Assembly (NCBI RefSeq): GCF_004011695.2
Contig: NC_082419.1
Location: 434,001-498,000, forward strand
Length of the DNA: 64,000 nucleotides
DNA from: Ascochyta rabiei
Lineage: Eukaryota; Ascomycota; Dothideomycetes; Pleosporales; Didymellaceae
Direction of reading: 5' to 3'
Within the stretch, counting starts at the first letter, position 1; each line of letters opens with the position of its first letter. A program made the position numbers and the translations under genes. Below are positions 22,252-34,341 of the stretch, piece by piece. The notes beneath the pieces were generated by a model. The model saw only the letters and a program-made list of their open reading frames with translations, ran no database searches and was not told where the DNA came from.

Positions 22252-24342
22252 ATGGGGACGGGATCGAGCATAACAGATCTCGCGCACACAGACCTCTACT
22301 CTCGACCGACAGCAGCATTGCTAACGGATGAGCAGGGGAATGGATGCTCCAATCTGAGCCTACAGCCACTTCAGGATAGCAGCAATGCTCAGACGAGTTT
22401 AACCACCTCAAGGCCCCAGAACCTGAGCAGCGCAACAACCTCAAGTTCGTCACGGGTTCCAGGCATTATCTCTGACCCTTTGGCACTGCAAGTCGATTTT
22501 GAGCTGCCCGTGGTAAGCGTGCATATTTTGAATGCAGTTTATGACCACCGGCCAGAAACGAATCAATGTAATGAGGGCTGGCGCATACGACAACCGCTTG
22601 CACAGAGCAAGGAACGTAGATCTTACCAAGCAAGGCACGTTAAGAGAGCCTCATTACCAGGTATCGTGGATCCAGGAAGCCGAGCATGCGTTCAAATTGC
22701 GACCGAAAATCTTGTGGCTGAGCCTCTGGCTGATCCTCCAACAAAAACCCACCAATTGGAGAGTCACTTATGCCGCAATTATAGCTCCTCTACCAGTATG
22801 GAAAGACCTCTTATAGAGAACAACTCTCCAGTGCCACAGGAAATCAGGATAGATGTCCTTATTGAAACTGGAAATCCTTGTGTTGTGGACATCAAGGAAA
22901 CAGCGTTGTTGTCACCTTGTCAGCTTGGTAAGACCACAGCGATGTCTACGTTAAAGAACGAAGTCGGCACCTTTGGAAATGTCCGCAGCCTAAGCGATGG
23001 AGTCAGAGAGCTCTTGTGGCAGCCCCTCGACAGCGTGCCAGCAAGCCCTAACGGCAGCGCTACAGTAAAGAGGACAACGGCGGATGTTAGCACTCATGCA
23101 CAAGATGACTGGCTACAGACCTTTTCCCACGTGGAAGAGATCAACCCCAGCGACGTAGTTGATAGCGTACTCAACAGTTGGGACAATAGGTTCAACAGGT
23201 TCTTTCGAGCCAGCCTGTCCACTCGTACAAATGCTGCTCTCAATATACACAATCTCACAAACGTGTACAACACAAGATTTCCATATGCGTCACAGCAATT
23301 CTTCAGTCGTATCTCTGTCGAGTTGCCATATGAATCAGCAATATTCTCCTTGGTACAATGTGGCGACATTGATGGCACGAGAACGCTACTTACGAGTGGA
23401 AAAACGTCACTTGATGCAGTCGATCCTTACGGGCTCGGACTCTTATATGTAAGCAGTTCTAGAGCGGCACTGTCACGCTATCTGACCGTGAATACTAGTA
23501 TGCTTCTTACTACTGCTGGAGAGGACACAGCCCTATTGTCTCCTTCAATATGTGCAAGGCCCTGATAGACATGAGCGTTAACGTGGCTTGGTGCGATGAA
23601 ATCGGGAAGTTGGTGCACAAAGACTCCGCTTGTCTGATCTTGTTATTTCCAGCTCAGCACGCCAGAAGAAACAATGCTGGACAACATCTTGTGTTCCAGA
23701 GCGATGGGACACCACTCTTCACGGGACATGATGTCAGCTTTCGCTGACATTGCATATCTGTTCAAATCGAATACAACGGACCTCCGGACAAAGTACGTCG
23801 CAAGTCGTGAGTTCACAGAAGTACATGAAATCCTCTTGAAGCTCAATGACGACGACGATGGTCTAAGCAATTCCCTCAGATCACTGAATGCTCAAGGTGA
23901 ACTTCCTAGCGTTATCGATCGTCCAGACCATCGAGGCAGGAGCCCATTGGCTTGGGCAATTGAGTATGGCTGGGCAGACGCTGCTAGGATGCTGATAGAG
24001 TTCGGTGCAGACTCCAATCAGTCGAGACATTCAGTCAAAGGCGCATCGCCGCTTTTACACCTTGCCGTTGCTGGACCGAATTTGGGACAGTTTCGAGAAG
24101 TTATGAGAATCTTACTCAGGGCAGGGGCTGACATCAATGCCAAGGATCATAAGGAATGGACTGCGGTGCATGTGGTGGCTTCATGGAGCTCGGGTGATAT
24201 GATGGTAGATCTTGTCAAGGAGCACCCGGACTTGAGTGCGGTCACCAATACCGGTCACTCAGCGCTTGATCTTGCGGTTGACGCAGGGGCTGACGATCTT
24301 ATGGTCGTACTTCTGCGAGGTTCTTCTTGCTACGAAGGATGA
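22252..24342 (+). CDS. ankyrin-repeat protein of accessory-gene type
   Basis: My model is 22252..23448, 23499..23612 and 23653..24342, 666 aa. Intron 1 (50 nt) is convincing: GTAAGC donor, TACTAG acceptor, and it joins GLGLLY to YASYYCWRGH. Intron 2 is only 40 nt with a weak GTGCAC donor, and is inferred because the coding frame must change there. The first ~330 residues are Ser-rich with no domain. Then comes a helical region (PYASQQFFSRISVELPYESA), and the C-terminus holds ankyrin repeats: DHRGRSPLAWAIEYGWADAA, HLAVAGPNLG, LRAGADINAKDHKEWTAVHV and TGHSALDLAVDAGADDLM. Either it is a real gene with an unusual short intron or it carries a frameshift. A role in heterokaryon or other recognition is a guess. 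Confidence 0.6.
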
Positions 24343-24376
24343 ATGAAACCGGATTTATGCAGCCGAGCAATTAGAC

Positions 24377-25143
24377 CTAGTCGCGTGCAGTCCTGACAAG
24401 AGCCATGAGGTTGAACCCAAGGTTGTGACCTCGCTCTCGTTCAATGTAACCTCGCACAACTGCCATGCTAGCCTCGCTAAGCAGATCATCGTCGTGGTTC
24501 AACAGTGGCCCTTTGTCGATTGGGCCTTTTCTATCACCATCAAGTTCGAGGATGTGGGAATGTCTGTTCTTGACAAAGCACACGTAGTGATAATCAACCT
24601 CCTCTTCCGCGTCTTCTGGCACATTGCTGTCACCTGCCATAGCAGCTTTGCTGTATGTTTCTTCAAGCCTCGCGGAGGCTTCTAGAGTCCGTGCGAAGTC
24701 TCGTGGTGGTACATTTCGATGACGAAGAAGTTCTGCTAGGAGAGAATCTGGATCTGAAAAGGGGTAAGTCAGATGTACTTCTTCCAAAGTTGAACAGACT
24801 CACCAATGAAACTCACTGCATCCCCATTGCAGACAGCATGGAGAATGGCATAAAGGCCACAGGCATTATTGATTGTCTGTTTGAACCAGATCGTACCATC
24901 CGCATCAGGCCCAGTGTTTTCTTCTCGATCCGCATCTTCAATAGATCTGTGGGTTTCGTACGTCTCTGAGGTAGGGAAGATAAGAATGAGTGCCAGTGCT
25001 GGGCGCGGAAACGATGCCACGTCGTTGAGTGACAAGACCTCTTGGAATGACAGAGCTTCGGAGACTCCAAGCTGATGAATGAGCAAGGTGAAGACATCGG
25101 GATTAGACTCAAGGGGAACGAAGTGCTTTGTGTAGCCACTCAT
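24377..25143 (-). CDS. YUH1: ubiquitin carboxyl-terminal hydrolase, UCH family (peptidase C12)
   Basis: Cysteine protease that removes small adducts from the C-terminus of ubiquitin. Exons 25143..24804 and 24753..24377 give 238 aa, the usual length for UCH-L3/Yuh1. The start at 25143 (MSGYTKHFVPLESNPDVFTL) matches the conserved N-terminus; an upstream in-frame extension is unlikely. All catalytic parts are visible: oxyanion Gln and nucleophile Cys in FKQTINNACGLYAILHA, the His in VDYHYVCF and the Asp in LELDGDRKGP. The crossover loop follows the Cys region and includes acidic residues. The 50-nt intron has a GTGAGT donor. It marks the return to core genes on the right side of the accessory island. 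Confidence 0.95.
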
Positions 25144-25917
25144 AGTTGTGGATGAGTGAATAGCGTATAACTGGTGACCACAGCAACGCACACATCTAGC
25201 GGCACATCGAGGCAGTAATCTTACACACCACGTGACCGCCAAGCTTAACGACTCCACCGTCATGGCGAGAAACACTGTCCTGAGATGGGATCACTCCCAG
25301 CTGACCTCAGTTTCTACCTCCATATCTGGTCGTCGCTCCATATACTTCTGTGCTCAGCAGCTTATCCTCACGGAAGCTATGACAAGTAATGTGTGACAGC
25401 ATTTACTAGCAATCAAGTCGAGGCTTTTCTCCTCTGTCCTACCCAATAGGCTACCGGTAGGTCATGGCAGATCATAGTTTAGTGCAGCACAATCAGCCAC
25501 AAGCCTCGCTGTTCCGCGAACCAATTCGTCACCCCAAGCCGATCACTGTCTCCGCTCCAGCAAACGTGTGCAATTCGAACAGCGTTTGGCACAGGCGGAG
25601 AGACTCGCGCTCCAGCGACCCCTTGCGCCCTGCCGCGATTCAGGACGCCGTCTTATACTCGTCGCGATGCTACAGCACATAGTCTAGCACCAGCCGCGTC
25701 TTGATGCTGCCGTATGCGGTTCAATTTATGGCGAAATTGGCTCACGGTCAACACGTGAAGAAATGTGTACATCGCACGTAGTGCAGCTCGAGGTTTTTTT
25801 GCTGACGCGCAACCTGGTGCACGAACACGTTTCGAAGGCGGGGCTGCTGTCCTCTCGGCGCTTCTTGACATCCTGCTCAACTTCACTTTTACTGCTTTTT
25901 ACTCATCCCTCACAGTA
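25144..25917. other. intergenic, promoter of UCH gene
   Basis: No supported gene. The left end is the UCH promoter. Pyrimidine-rich sequence at 25875-25915 precedes the small frame that follows. Confidence 0.35.
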
Positions 25918-26079
25918 ATGTCTTTAGTCGGCACCCTAATCTCTTGCACATACTGTGGCAACTTGCTGGACAGAGTTGCACCCGAAGTGCAGAATATCGA
26001 ATGCCAGTGTTGCCAAACGCTAAACCTACGTAGCTCTCGCAACACCCGTCAAGAACGGTGGTATGCTGATAATTTATAA
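25918..26079 (+). CDS. small zinc-ribbon-like protein (53 aa)
   Basis: A very short frame from a clean ATG after a pyrimidine-rich tract. It contains two CxxC pairs spaced as in a small zinc ribbon (SCTYCGNLLD, then ECQCCQTLN), similar in spacing to LSD1-type fingers. The same frame extends upstream of the ATG without stop to at least 25765, so the start is uncertain, and it could be one exon of a longer gene. No other support. Confidence 0.35.
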   Translation: MSLVGTLISCTYCGNLLDRVAPEVQNIECQCCQTLNLRSSRNTRQERWYADNL

Positions 26080-26210
26080 CGAAGTGAGAAGACCAGTAAA
26101 GTTTTCGGGCCTACTCCATGCCCACCCTGAGTTTCCTGTTCGAGCCTAGCGTGCCCGCTCCATTTCCAGTGGGAATGGGCCGCCCTACTTGGGTAGATAG
26201 ATAGATATCC

Positions 26211-26736
26211 TCAAATCACTTCACCAAAAACATACTTCCGAACAGCCTACAATCGCGTCAGCGGAGAAGTGGGTACGCCGAGACTCAGTCCTCACCATAG
26301 GAAGGACACCCGGATGTTGCTGCATGCGAGCATACACCTTCCGATATTGCTCAACGGTTTCGTTCACAACCCGAGCCTTTGTCGTTCGTCCATTGCAAAT
26401 GGCTTTCATCTTCAGCTCCAGCTACACCTGTCATTAGCAGCTCGTGATGGATATGGATCAAGGACATTATCTTACCTCCTTGCGCAAAAAGGGCTTCATC
26501 AAGTTAGTCTCAAACCCCATGTTCTCGTGGCCTTCAACCAAAGCGACCCCTAGCGTCGTGGGTATAAATTCCCGAACACCTGTTAAAGCGCCACCGCTAC
26601 CAGCACCGCTATCTCTGCCGCCTCGACGACGGGCTATTGCAGCTCTACCTCTACGACCATTTCTGACTCTCGCTTGATCTGGCACGGCGACAGCATTGTG
26701 CCAGGAGTAATGGCATAGACCGTCTGAATTCAACAT
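26211..26736 (-). pseudogene. 5'-truncated topoisomerase III, C-terminal fragment with introns
   Basis: The minus strand encodes the last part of a type IA topoisomerase III: GVREFIPTTLGVALVEGHEN, MGFETNLMKPFLRKE, then MKAICNGRTTKARVVNETVE and the end AVRKYVFGEVI. Exons 26736..26476, 26421..26296 and 26246..26211 give 140 codons; both introns (54 and 49 nt) keep good splice sites and phase. Intron 1 uses the second of two nearby AGs, GTGTAG. Everything upstream (the catalytic Toprim and tyrosine domains) is missing: the frame is preceded by Arg/Gly-rich low-complexity sequence, an ATG and then an in-frame TGA. It is head-to-head with TRS130. Without its catalytic domain it cannot be a topoisomerase, but it could still be expressed. 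Confidence 0.75.
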
Positions 26737-27114
26737 TCTAAGTGGATGTTTACTGTGACTGACCGGTCACTAAAGAGGCCAGATCAAGTGAACGAATCCT
26801 TGATCGGTCAAAAATGTCGAAACACGGTTTTAGGCAGACGGGTCGGTTGATCAGGACTCGGGCTGTGAGACAGGGGTTACGATAAGATAAGCGAAGGGAG
26901 CAACTAGAGCCGATCAGCTGTAGCTCGAGCCAACCGCAACGTTCACTCACTGCAGCATTGACCCCGTGAAGCTTGGTCGGCATCACCCTCTGTCCCGTAG
27001 TTGCAATTACCATCAACAAGGCGTGCGTGTTTCATGAGCGTAGTCGAGAATGCTGCGCCAGCCTTAGGTGCCCCGGAAGATGCCCCCAGGCCGAAGCAAC
27101 ACGAACCCACGGTG
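26737..27114. promoter_or_regulatory. region upstream of TRS130
   Basis: 378 bp between the truncated topoisomerase III frame and the TRS130 start. It should hold the TRS130 promoter. I find no extra topoisomerase exons here. Confidence 0.4.
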
Positions 27115-30100
27115 ATGGATGGGCTGTCTAGCTCCAAGATCACGGGTATGGGCCCATTTATCAATATGGCGATCAAGCCTTGTGCTGACAAGACTAGTCG
27201 AGTACCATGATCCTTCCGGCGTGTTTCCATTGGTACAAGAGGACCTAGCTGCTCGACTGCCACTCCGGAATCTGCATTGGAAGGCACATACCAGACCTCT
27301 GAGGTCGATTGACTCCCTCCACGTGGATCTTGTGCCAAGCCAAGAGACTGCACAAGACGCAGGTACCGCTCAATCCACATTGGCGCCTCCTGCACAAGGA
27401 GTGCCGAACCGTACCACGGAGGAGATGATGAGACCACAGGCCAAAGAGAAGGAAAGGCGACATCAGATTCCAGGCCTAAGACGGACTCCATACTTAAAGG
27501 TATATCTCTTACGATGCGATGATTCTGAGACCTATAAAGGCACAGCACGCAAACAACTACGTGAGTGGATGAAAGATCACACGCCACCAGCTCAGAGCAG
27601 TTCGGCCAGCACACAAGAAAACCACGACGCCTACGAGTGGATGATCATCCATGTTGTTCTTCCCGACACTCCTGCAGCAAGTCAGCCGCGTGGATCGGGA
27701 AGTGCGGCCATTGGAGAGAAAGAGAAGGGTGGCACAGCCTCAGTCTTCAAACGAGCATCGACTACTATCCTCGAAAAGATTCGCGCAGACTTTAACATTG
27801 CTTCTAAATCTGCGCCTGATCGGATTGCTCAAGTACGGCTGAAGAAAGAGAGGGTACCACCCCAGATGTTGCCGGCTGCAGGCTCAGTCACAGCTCCGTC
27901 AGCTGCTGAGACTCAGCAAGAACACGATGGTGCCTGGACTGATGTTATCACCAAGTTCAAAATCTTGATACTCTCTTCTTTCGACCTTCGTGTCAGCCAG
28001 TACGAGGAAGATATTCGCAAGAACGATGCGCAGCGCTCCTTCCCAGGCTGGAACTTTAATACGTTCTTCGTATTGAAGGAAGGACTTGCGCGAGGATTCG
28101 AAAGCGCAGGCCTTGTTGATGATGCGCTGCTTGGATACGACGAACTATCCATTGGGCTTGATACTGTTATCCAAGACCAGACAAATGATGGTAGCGCGTT
28201 GCAGATGCTCGGCCATTCCGAGGATCTGTATGAGCAAGTGGTGAAAGTGTTAGAGCAGTCACAAGAAGAGCACAGCAACAGCGAAGATTATGTGCATTTC
28301 CATGATGACAAGCCGATAGACGCTCAAAAGAAAGACTATCGAGGGCTCATCCTAGCTAACAACATCTCGATATTCGAGTTCAGGGTGTACATCTTCGCAC
28401 GTCAGATGTCGATTCTTCTCAGGATGGGCAACTCACAATCGGCTCGAGCAGACCTTGCGAACAAGCTTCAGCCACGGCCAAACGCCAGCGTCACACAAAA
28501 ATCAGTCGATGACAGTCATCTTGGGACAAGATCGAGTGGCCAAGCAGTTGATACTGAAGACCTGCTCTCGCTTGCTGAGCTCTGTACTCGAGCACTCAAC
28601 TTCATCACGTTTGCGGGTCGTCTGTTGCGAGAAGACCTGACCAATGGGTGAGTGGTCTCCTCATCTTCTTTTGCGGCATTACTGATACCTTCGATAGTGC
28701 AAAAGCCCACGGAACCATTCTGCCTGAGCAGTTGGTGGATAACCTGGTGCGATCATGGACTTTTTCTGCCCTGGACCAAGTGTTGCGAGAAACCTCGACT
28801 TCGTCGCTGCCATTCACAAAATCTTTCAGCGACGTAACTACCGCGTCGTCCGGTAAAAGCCTATCCTTCAGCGGTCGCAGCAAAGAACAGAAGATGAGTG
28901 TTTTGGAACCCAAGTCAATGATGCACCCGTCCAGATCTTCATCTCGCTCAGGTTCGACAGATCCTCCATACCTCCAGCCAACCACAAGCGGCCAAGTAGT
29001 ATATGAGAACGGACAGTACCAAGATCGGCCAGCTTCAAATCAGCCAAACACGATTAACCAGTCAAAGAATGGTCTTATGGATTTAGCTGGGCAACGAGCG
29101 CAGCTTATTGGCATCCAACGAAGACTGCTTGAGCACATTGGAAAAACATTAGGATGGGCCGTCGGGTGGGCCGCTATACTTCCATCGCTCAGCCAAAGTG
29201 AGGATTTTACTGAAGTACACCTTAACAGCGACGAGGAAGAGGACGAAGCAGTAGCAAAAGAATCTGCAGATGTCAAAGATACTGAGGAACCCACTCGTGC
29301 CACCTCTGGTATCTCTGCCACTGCCCTTATCGGCGCCCTCACATCGGTTGACCACTTCCGGCAATTCTATGAGACTCTCAGTGACCAGATATTTCAACAT
29401 TACAGAGCCGCTGGACAAGTCAAATCTGCAGAAAGTGTCACAGGCGACTTAGCAGCCCTTCGATACGAGCTCGGCGACTTCCGAGCGGCGGCCATGTATT
29501 TTGGTAGCATGGCAGGTATAACGAGCAAAGGCTCCCCAGATGCTAGCCTTTCGCTTTATGCCAAGAGCAGATGGAACAGTGTTGTAGCCACTATGTTGAA
29601 GATGTACGCTCGCTGTCTGAAGAAGCTCAACCGTAAGGATGAGTACATTCGGACACTGCTTGATCTTCTTGCAAGATCTTCCGCAAGTAGGATATCTCTT
29701 AGCAGTTCATCGAGGCGAGCGAGCGACGATGACACCTCTTCCATGCCGCAAAACTGGCTCAACGACGACAGAGTCGACACCGGTGGTGTGCTCAACGAGC
29801 TTGTTACTTACTCACAACAGCTCCCTTATGATGTGTCGGTCCAGATGGCCGACTACTTCACCGATGTCATAGTTGAGCCATACGTACGGCACTACGAAGA
29901 CAAGGATGGCTTTCAGCTCCGTCTCCAGTTCAGACACATTCTCGAAGACGAAATTGAAATTCGCGCAGCTAAGATTCGACTTGTCAGTGCCGACTCGACG
30001 ACTGCCAAAGATGTTTGGCTCAAAACTCCAGAAGCAATGACAATCAAGAGGGGCTTGACTCGCGTGTGGCTCGGATGCAATGTAAGTAATGCAACGAAAG

Positions 30101-31933
30101 AGTATCACAAGGTACTGATATATGACAGGTGAACACAGCTGGCCCCTACACTGTTGATAAAATTGTCTTTGAAGCGAAGCGCATTGTTTTTGTTCACGAA
30201 CCTGTCAGCAAGACAGAGGCTCCAACACCTCTTGGTATCATCGCTTCCGCATCTGTAACTTCTTTAAAAGCTGCAAAGAAAGCCCGCATCCAATGCTTTT
30301 CCCGCGCCGAGGCGCTTGAGGCGCGTGTCTATCTCTCTCACTTCATACATATCGACAAGCCACGGCATATCGAGATCACCTGCAACACCGGCGCGAACGA
30401 GATCGAGCATGCAGAGATTCGACTTAAATCCGCATCAGCAGGTCTGCGCCTACGAACAGCCAATGCGAGCGTAGAGTCGGAAGAGCTCACCATCGAGGAC
30501 AGCCAGAAGCCTGGAGTCATTTCTATCGGAGCTATGACCGCCAATTCTAGCGTTACGCTGAAGGTACCCTACGATATGGAGACAATCCTCCAGGACCTCA
30601 CGGTCAAGGCCGAGATCGACTACTACACAACTAGCGGCCAATTCCAGTACTTCTCGTCCTTTATGATTCCGGTCGACCTGCCACTAGATGTCAACGTACA
30701 CGACCACTTCAAGAGTAAATCATTGTTTTCAAAGTTCAACATCAAAACTGCGAACCAGGTACCGCTGGAGCTACTAGACGTCGAGCTCGAAGGCTCGGAG
30801 GAGTTCAATGTTCATGCGCCGAGAAGGTCCAAGCAAACTACGCATGTTTTCCCGAAACAGCCAGTAGCTGTCACGTACAAGATCACGAAAAAAAGCATCG
30901 ATGCTGAAGAGGGGAGACAAAGCCGACCCTCCAAAGCAGGTCACCTCGCTCTCATGGTTGAATATCGCTGTCTGAATGAAGACGTTCTCGATCGCCTACG
31001 GGTGTTATTTGCCAATGCTGTCAAGGGCAGTGCTGTTGCTCGCCTGAGTCGGCTCTTAGTAGCAACTTTCATCGAGCGAGCTGAGCGGAAGATTATACCA
31101 TATCAGTACGAGAAGATCGCTGTACTCGAGAAAGTCGACATCGGTATTTTCGATGAAGCGGACTGGACAGAATGTTTGGATAGCTTACCGCACTCTGCAC
31201 GCGAAGAAGCGAGATCCTGGTTGCAGGACTGGTTAAAGGTGAGCCTTTCTCAAAGAAGCCCTGGTAACACACAGCTGACGAGCGAACATAGGACCACAAA
31301 ACTGTGCACCTGCCCAAGACCAATTCGCCTACTTCACCACCTACCTCTGCTCCCCTCTCACCCCACCCACCTCGTCGCATGGTCATTACAGTCTCCATCC
31401 CTCAAACCCACATCTTACACACGACGTCTCTGAATCTCACGTCACCCTCATACAGTCCCAACATCACCATCGTTGGCCACCCTCTCCACGCAACCCTCCG
31501 TATCTCGCACACTCGCCGCTGGGCCTCATATGCATCGCTCATTGCGGCAGCAAACCTCGATTCGGCGGTTGATCCCATCGAGTTCGTCTACACGTTAGAC
31601 GTAGCACCAGATCAGTGGCTTGTGGCCGGCCAGCGACGCGCATTGTTCACGGCTGTGGAGGACGAGGTGAAGGAGTTCGCGATCATGCTTATTCCGCTGA
31701 AGGCCGGTAATGTACTGTTGCCGAGTGTAGATATCAGGGCGAGGATCAAGCCGAAGGAGAAAGACGATGGGAAGGGCGGTGAAGAAGAGATTTTGAGTTG
31801 CGAGACGGACTACTTGAGCTACGGAGAGAGCGTCATGGTGGTTCCTGATGTGAAGAGTAGCACGGTAGGGGTAGGAGATATGAGTTTGGGTAGTCCAAGG
31901 AGTGTCGTTTGGTTGGAAGGTGTGGGGCAGTAA
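27115..31933 (+). CDS. TRS130: TRAPPII complex subunit Trs130 / TRAPPC10
   Basis: Large subunit specific to TRAPPII, the Golgi exchange factor complex for Ypt31/Rab11-type GTPases. My five-exon model (27115..27145, 27198..28647, 28698..30081, 30129..31238, 31292..31933) gives 1538 aa. The 31-nt first exon joins by a 52-nt intron to give SKITVEYHDPSGVFPLVQEDL, the conserved start of the family. Other landmarks: LPLRNLHWKAHTRPLRSI, WNFNTFFVLKEGLARGFESA, NNISIFEFRVYIFARQMSIL, LRRSWTF-like segments after intron 2, and the beta-rich C-terminal half ending with the family's NITIVGHPLHATLRISHTRR motif. Introns are 47-53 nt with GTATGG, GTGAGT, GTAAGT and GTGAGC donors. The C-terminal appendage is longer than in yeast and contains Pro-rich linkers. 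Confidence 0.93.
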
Positions 31934-32769
31934 GGGAAAATATCGCATAAGTAAATAGACTCATCAAATTGTACAGTCCTGGGTTCCCCAGACCACCAGC
32001 CACTATTAATATCCAGCCTACTGCAGTACATCTTAGCCGTGAGCAACCAGTTTGGGTTTGTTATCCTGGAAATCCCTCCCCACCATCTTGACCTCAACAT
32101 GCCCCAGTGCCAATCTGAGGATATGCGGCAGCCTCCTCGTGGCTTCGGACATTTACATCGCGGAGCAGAAGCCGCTGCTCTCATACCCCCGCTTCATGTA
32201 CGGAACAGCTTTTTAGAAGAACTCTAACGCTATTTTCGTATAAGCTAGGACGATACTTGTGGCAACGACTTCGTCAAGTGATGACAAGGCACACACGTGA
32301 TCGAGTGCATTTGCACAGCAGGAATGCTCCAATCTGGGGGAAATTGGGCTACTTCTAGCACTCTGATCATCTTAACCAAAGTCTGCTCAGCGCTAAGAAC
32401 CCATGGTGCAAATGAGGCTCTTTCGGCAGATAAATTCCCACTCTGTCTGAAGATATCGGCCACCAGTCACACCAGTCAATGTAATGGCTGCTGGGCAGTA
32501 GAGCACCGCCACGAATCAACAATGACTAAATCGACAACAATAACAACAACAGTAGCCTCGATAGTACTGCTTGTGGGGGAACAAATGGATCGACCGCGAA
32601 TTTTGCGTTTGCCATCACACTGTGCCCTCTTCACTGTGAACATGAACATACCAGACACCTCGCAAACCACGGTGGCAACCAATCCCCACTACACAAATCC
32701 AACCCAACAACCCGCTCATCCCATCTCATCGCAGCAAACCCACAACACGCAAAAGAACAGCCTACCGGC
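31934..32769. other. intergenic
   Basis: About 0.8 kb with no supported gene. It includes low-complexity ACAACA-type sequence at 32530-32560, just upstream of the small membrane protein. Confidence 0.4.
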
Positions 32770-33000
32770 ATGCCCTGGCCCGAACACCACGAAGCCACGT
32801 ACCTCACGGCCAGCATTCTCATCTTCGCCGGCTTGCTATGGTTCGCCAAGAAACACAATCCAGACTTCCTCGTAAGCCGTCCAACACACACCGAGGAGGA
32901 GCGAGATGGTGAGGATGTTATGTCGGTCTCTTCGGAGGAGGAAGTATACGTGAGTACGAGGTCGAGTGTGGGGGGCTTGGGATTGCCAGGGGGAGGATGA
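32770..33000 (+). CDS. small single-pass membrane protein (76 aa)
   Basis: Short frame with a clean ATG. Residues 10-25 form one hydrophobic helix (ATYLTASILIFAGLLWFA) followed by a basic stop-transfer stretch (KKHNPDF) and a Glu/Ser-rich tail (EEERDGEDVMSVSSEEE) ending in Gly. This looks like a real small membrane protein, but I do not recognise the family. It lies between TRS130 and the convergent RFC4 gene. Confidence 0.45.
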   Translation: MPWPEHHEATYLTASILIFAGLLWFAKKHNPDFLVSRPTHTEEERDGEDVMSVSSEEEVYVSTRSSVGGLGLPGGG

Positions 33001-33227
33001 GAAATGAAATGGCTGACGGGAAAGATTGGAAAGGGTGAAAGAGGGTGTAGAAAGCGGTATTGGACAGCGATGATAGATCAAGGAGGTCAAGATACGGCAA
33101 GGGGTATGAAAGTATGACTTGTGTTGTACATGCTGGTGTCCTTTATTGACCATCTTTCTTCCAACCGTACATGTGACACGCCAAAACGCCAGGCTAAATG
33201 CAGTGCAGATGCGACTCGTGTTACGAC

Positions 33228-34341
33228 TCACTTCGATGGCATGAGGAAAAGCTGAGGCTGCATGTTGATCTTGCAGAGCTTGGCGATACATCCAGACAGC
33301 TGCAGTAGCGTCTGTACACCTTCGAGAATGCGCATATGAGTGAACCCAATCTCTTTGATGAACTCTAGCTTCGCGTGCTCGCTGAGGGTGTCGATGGTCT
33401 TGGTGACCCTGAACATGGTGCTGATGATGTCGTGACACGAGTAGCCCAGGTCCCACAGCTCTTTCAGTGTTGTCATTGCATCGTCTATCCTCTGCTCGTG
33501 GCACGCTTTGATCATGGCCTGCACCTTGATGGGGTGTGGGCTGTCCACCACCTTGAAGACGTTGTCGGCGTTCAAGAAGCCGAATCCAGCGTGTGTTGAT
33601 TGAAGGTTATTGATCGCTTGTCGCATGTCTCCTTCAGCAGAGAAGACCAGCGCGGCGAGTCCGTCGTCGGAATACTGTACGTTCTCGGCTTCGCAAACTT
33701 GCCTGATTCGGCGGACGACTTGGGCATCGGTGAGGCGGGCGTAGCGCAGGATGGCGCACCTCGATTGGAGTGGCTCGATGATTTTGTTCGATTGGTTGCA
33801 TGCGAATGCGAATCGTGTTGTAGCGCTGTAGATTTCCATGGTTCTTCTCAGCGCCTGTTGCGCTCCGCTTGTCATGCTGTCTGCTTCGTCGAGGATGACG
33901 AGCTTCTGCCTGCCTGGTGGCAGCGTCACCTTCTTCTGCGCAAAACCCTTTATCCGGTTCCGCACAACGTCGATACCACGCTCATCTGAGGCGTTGAGCT
34001 CCAACACGGCTTCCTTGTAGGCGTCGCCCAGCAACTGTCGCGCGAGACAGAGGATGGACGTGGTCTTGCCGATACCTGGCATGCCAGAGATGATCATGTG
34101 AGGCATGTTTCCGTCCTTTGCGATGATCTTGAGGCGCTCGATTGTCTCTGTATTGCCGACGACATCGTCGAGGTACACTGGACGGTATTTCTCGACCCTG
34201 TGTCGCCATCAGTCGTGGTGGAGTGGTGTGATTTGGCGTTGTCAATTACCATGGCAGCTCGTAGTTGGCGCCTCCAGCTGCGTTGGGATTCGCTCGCACG
34301 CCCTTGGTGGCGGCAGCTTTTGAGGACTCTCCTTTCGACAT
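33228..34341 (-). CDS. RFC4: replication factor C subunit 4 (clamp-loader ATPase)
   Basis: AAA+ subunit of the RFC pentamer that loads PCNA at primer ends in the nucleus. Exons 34341..34250 and 34197..33228 give 353 aa, the normal size. After an N-terminal tail ([14 protein letters not shown]) and the family box [17 protein letters not shown] come Walker A (GMPGIGKTT), Walker B ([10 protein letters not shown]), sensor 1 (ACNQSNKI) and the RFC SRC motif ([15 protein letters not shown]). The 52-nt intron splits the tryptophan codon of ELPWVEKY. The sequence ([16 protein letters not shown]) fits Rfc4, whose human counterpart is RFC2, better than Rfc2, Rfc3 or Rfc5. Confidence 0.96.

Noticed and set aside
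26943..27614. 223-residue open frame on the minus strand
   Set aside because: Antisense to the first exons of TRS130, no domain.
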